Assembly (NCBI GenBank): GCA_012840225.1
Contig: DULU01000019.1
Location: 1-44,229, forward strand
Length of the DNA stretch: 44,229 bases
Reading direction: 5' to 3'
Origin: Bacillota bacterium
GTDB taxonomy: Bacteria > Bacillota > Limnochordia > DTU080
The notes below the pieces were generated by a model. It was not told the DNA's origin. It saw only the letters and a program-made list of their open reading frames with translations, and did no database searches. Both the position numbers and the translations under genes were made by a program. Shown here in pieces: positions 42,046-44,229 of the stretch. Within the stretch, counting starts at the first letter, position 1, and each line of letters starts with the position of its first letter.

Positions 42046-43839
42046 TTAGACGGCCTTTATTTCTGTGACCGGCATATCATCGGCCAGCTGCCCGTTGGCC
42101 TCCGTGTCGTCCGGGTGACGGCCGCCTTTTATGTTCATCTCGTCTTCCAGCATGTCGACGGAGAACACCGTGCGCCACAGTTCCTCAAGGGTAGTGTAGC
42201 CCTCCAGCACCCTTTGCAGACCGCGTTCCGCCATAGGTATAAAGCCCTCTTCCATGGCGATTTCCAGCAGGCGGGCTTCATTAGCCCGTTCGGCGATGGC
42301 CGCCCTGAGACGCTTGGTCACAATCAGCACTTCCTCGATCGGCAGGCGGCCTTTATAGCCGGTCTCTTTGCATTGCGGGCAGCCTTTACCCCGCCACAGA
42401 TGAGTGACGTTGTGCCCAGTCTTTTTGAGAAAGGCCAGCTCGGCAGGATCGGTCACCTCATACTGTTCTTTGCATTCCGGACAGATGCGCCGGACCAGTC
42501 TCTGGGCGACCACGCCTAAGAGGGTGGCGGCGACCATGAAAGGTTCGATGCCCATATCGATGAGCCGGGCTAAGCTGCTGCAGGCGGAGTTGGTGTGCAA
42601 AGTGGACAGTACCAGGTGACCAGTAAGCGCGGCTCTGACCGCGATTTCCGCCGTTTCCAGGTCGCGCACCTCGCCCACCATCACCACTTCCGGGTCCTGA
42701 CGCAACACGGCTCGCAGGCTCGTGGCAAAATCCAGGCCGATTTTGTGATTCACCTGCACCTGGTTTAGACCCTCAATGCGGTATTCGACGGGATCCTCAA
42801 CGGTGATGATGTTTTTGTCCGGAGTGTTGAGGGCGTTTAAAAAGGCGTATTGGGTGGTGGTCTTGCCGCTCCCTGTAGGTCCGGTCACCAAAATCAATCC
42901 TTGAGGATTTTTGATCATGGCTTTCATTTCCGCCACCGATTCCGGCGCAAACCCCACTTCATCAAGCTGGAAAACGGTGGCGCTTTTATCGAGGATACGG
43001 ATGACGATCTTCTCCCCGTAGATGGTGGGCAACACCGAGAGCCGCATATCCACTTCCCGCCCGTCTTGCTCCAGGCGAATTTTGAAGCGCCCGTCCTGCG
43101 GCCGACGGCGCTCGGTGATGTCCAGATTGGAGATCACCTTGATGCGGGTGGTGAGATCGCGCTGGATATGCTTCGGCAACACCATCTCCTGGCGGAGGAT
43201 GCCGTCGATGCGGAAGCGCACGATCACATTTTTCTCCCGCGGTTCGATATGTATGTCGCTAGCCCTGTCGTTCACGGCTTGGGCCAGGATCAGCTGGACC
43301 ACTTTCACGCCCGGCGATTCGGCGATATTATCTGTTTGTAGAGGTTCCGGTTCTTCTTCCTTTTCTTCCTCTATTTCCGAGATGATGGTCTGGGCCATGG
43401 AAGCCAGATTAAAGGACCTGTTGTAAGCCAGCTTAATCTCGTCGGCGGTAGCCACGGCGGGCTCTACCCGCATACCGGTGGCCCGGCTCACTTTGTCCAT
43501 GGCATAAAAATCCAGTGGGTCGACCATGGCCAAGATGAGAGTGTCGCCCTGGCGCTTGAGAGGATAGAATTGGCCTTCCCGCAGGAGTTCAGCAGGCACA
43601 AGGAGCGCCAAATTGGGGTCGCGGCCGGCTTCTGCCCAATTGGCTCTCGGGATCTTCAGCTGTTCGGCGAGAACATCGGCCATCACGCTTGGCTTGACAA
43701 ACCCGAGTTCGGACAGGACAGTGCCCAGCGGCTTTTGCGTAACCCTTTGGCGCTCCAGAGCCTGATTCAGCTGTTCCTGCGTCAGAACCCCCCGATTAAG
43801 TAGAATATCGCCTAAACGGCGCCGGCGGGTGAGGGACAT
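42046..43839 (-). CDS. pilB: Pilus assembly ATPase PilB with MshEN c-di-GMP-binding domain
   Basis: The extension motor, 597 aa. Residues 8-60 contain two 24-residue MshEN motifs separated by five residues (RLGDILLNRGVLTQEQLNQALERQ and the unit after RVTQK, with Met for one Leu); MshEN domains of this form bind cyclic di-GMP. The ATPase core has Walker A GPTGSGKTT (320-328), VEDPVEYR, QDPEVVMVGEVRDLET and GHLVLSTLHT. The zinc finger is C453, C456, C487, C490. ATG 43839 follows AAGGAG, located in the end of the pilin gene. Pilus extension is therefore likely tuned by c-di-GMP. Confidence 0.95.
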   Translation of the reverse strand: MSLTRRRRLGDILLNRGVLTQEQLNQALERQRVTQKPLGTVLSELGFVKPSVMADVLAEQLKIPRANWAEAGRDPNLALLVPAELLREGQFYPLKRQGDTLILAMVDPLDFYAMDKVSRATGMRVEPAVATADEIKLAYNRSFNLASMAQTIISEIEEEKEEEPEPLQTDNIAESPGVKVVQLILAQAVNDRASDIHIEPREKNVIVRFRIDGILRQEMVLPKHIQRDLTTRIKVISNLDITERRRPQDGRFKIRLEQDGREVDMRLSVLPTIYGEKIVIRILDKSATVFQLDEVGFAPESVAEMKAMIKNPQGLILVTGPTGSGKTTTQYAFLNALNTPDKNIITVEDPVEYRIEGLNQVQVNHKIGLDFATSLRAVLRQDPEVVMVGEVRDLETAEIAVRAALTGHLVLSTLHTNSACSSLARLIDMGIEPFMVAATLLGVVAQRLVRRICPECKEQYEVTDPAELAFLKKTGHNVTHLWRGKGCPQCKETGYKGRLPIEEVLIVTKRLRAAIAERANEARLLEIAMEEGFIPMAERGLQRVLEGYTTLEELWRTVFSVDMLEDEMNIKGGRHPDDTEANGQLADDMPVTEIKAV

Positions 43840-43850
43840 TGGTAGACTCC

Positions 43851-44229
43851 TTATTCACTAGCAGCGGCTCCCTCAAGATCACCAAATTCATAGAGTTTTG
43901 GTGTACCAAACAAAGATGAGTCGCAATCATCATCACCTTTACATGCATCAATAGAGATACCTTTGCCTTCTTTCACATAAATAAGATAGTACTTATTATC
44001 AGTTTTAGCATATTGTTTGCCTCCGACAACTAATATATCGTCAGGGATATTGGCTAGAGCCCTAATTGCTGTATTACAGCCATTTTCTCCACCATCACAA
44101 TCAGGAACATCTTTCCCTTGAATCGCCGCGTAAATTGCTCCAGTGCCAATAGCATCGGCTGTAGCCGCCAATTTCGCTTTCCAAGCTTGTTCTCTCATAT
44201 TTCCAATCAACGGTATCGCCACACCAGCC
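43851..44229 (-). CDS. Type IV pilin, major subunit candidate (5' end outside window)
   Basis: The C-terminal 125 or so residues of a pilin. The visible start, AGVAIPLIGNMREQAWKAKLAATADAIGTGAIYAA, is the second half of a pilin alpha-1 helix, so the prepilin site lies beyond base 44229 and GTG 44222 is not the true start. The head has four cysteines (DCDGGENGC and ACKGDDDCDSS) that may form disulfide loops. Bases 43921-44100 count about 37% G+C, against 57% in a pilB line (43501-43560), so this gene looks foreign or fast-evolving. It lies 11 bases ahead of pilB and first among the visible pilus genes, fitting the major pilin. Confidence 0.75.
   Translation of the reverse strand, partial: AGVAIPLIGNMREQAWKAKLAATADAIGTGAIYAAIQGKDVPDCDGGENGCNTAIRALANIPDDILVVGGKQYAKTDNKYYLIYVKEGKGISIDACKGDDDCDSSLFGTPKLYEFGDLEGAAASE

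Noticed and set aside
43851-44222. Complete small protein starting at GTG 44222
   Set aside because: The frame stays open to the window end and the visible start is the middle of a pilin helix, so this is a partial gene.
31521-44229. Type II secretion system instead of type IV pilus
   Set aside because: PilT, PilM and PilN with INLLP, and PilX/V/W-type pilins point to a pilus; no GspD/GspL/GspM pattern is seen.

Overview
The window looks like a chromosomal piece of an anaerobic, probably endospore-forming member of the Firmicutes (Bacillota), Clostridia-like, with moderately high G+C (57% in one pilB line counted by hand). Pointers are a two-subunit glycine decarboxylase (gcvPA/gcvPB), a LipM-type octanoyltransferase, the rpsF-ssb-rpsR-DUF2232-rplI block, a DUF951 gene, a spore-type LonC protease, and a citrate synthase that appears to be of the Re-face (isopropylmalate-synthase-like) type. 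A type IV pilus operon encodes a true secretin with an extra C-terminal, barrel-like extension. This raises the possibility that the organism has an outer membrane (a diderm Firmicute). That is inference, since no other outer-membrane gene lies in the window.

Layout. 1-328: non-coding leader. 329-6591 (+): gcvT-gcvH-gcvPA-gcvPB-lipM-pheA, tightly packed; LipM loads the octanoyl precursor of lipoate onto GcvH, so cofactor loading and the enzyme it serves share one operon. 6588-7235: a decayed patch holding an AraC-family DNA-binding fragment, a Phd-type antitoxin, a PIN toxin cut off after about 20 recognisable residues, and two copies of an AraC tail sequence. 7238-11378 (-): secreted foldase, polytopic membrane protein and a large alkaline-phosphatase-like membrane protein, probably one operon. 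11570-17512: DUF951, a small HTH-like protein, a LysR regulator divergent from the putative Re-citrate synthase, a MATE-like transporter, a glutamine-rich small protein and an EamA transporter.

17570-24188 (+): a clear sigma-A promoter, then rpsF, ssb (with a very long Q/P/G/S/Y tail), rpsR, DUF2232, rplI, lonC and aroE. 24157-31456: single genes of mixed function, namely a membrane diguanylate cyclase, a PurN-like formyltransferase, a small membrane protein, a thioredoxin-CcdA/DsbD-like fusion, two unknown secreted proteins, an MBL-fold hydrolase and an EEP-family phosphodiesterase.

31521-44229 (-): an almost complete type IV pilus operon read right to left: major pilin (cut by the window end), pilB, pilT, pilC, pilM, pilN, a PilO-PilP fusion, a secretin-N-domain protein ending in a PilP/GspC-like domain, the secretin pilQ, two E5-containing minor pilins and a PilX-like protein with an LNSN-repeat domain. 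Many genes overlap by 4 bases. PilB carries the tandem MshEN motif known to bind c-di-GMP, so the diguanylate cyclase 17 kb away could feed pilus control. The inner-membrane/secretin connector proteins are rearranged compared with proteobacterial systems, and the pilin gene is far more AT-rich than its neighbours. I consider these the most interesting parts of the window.
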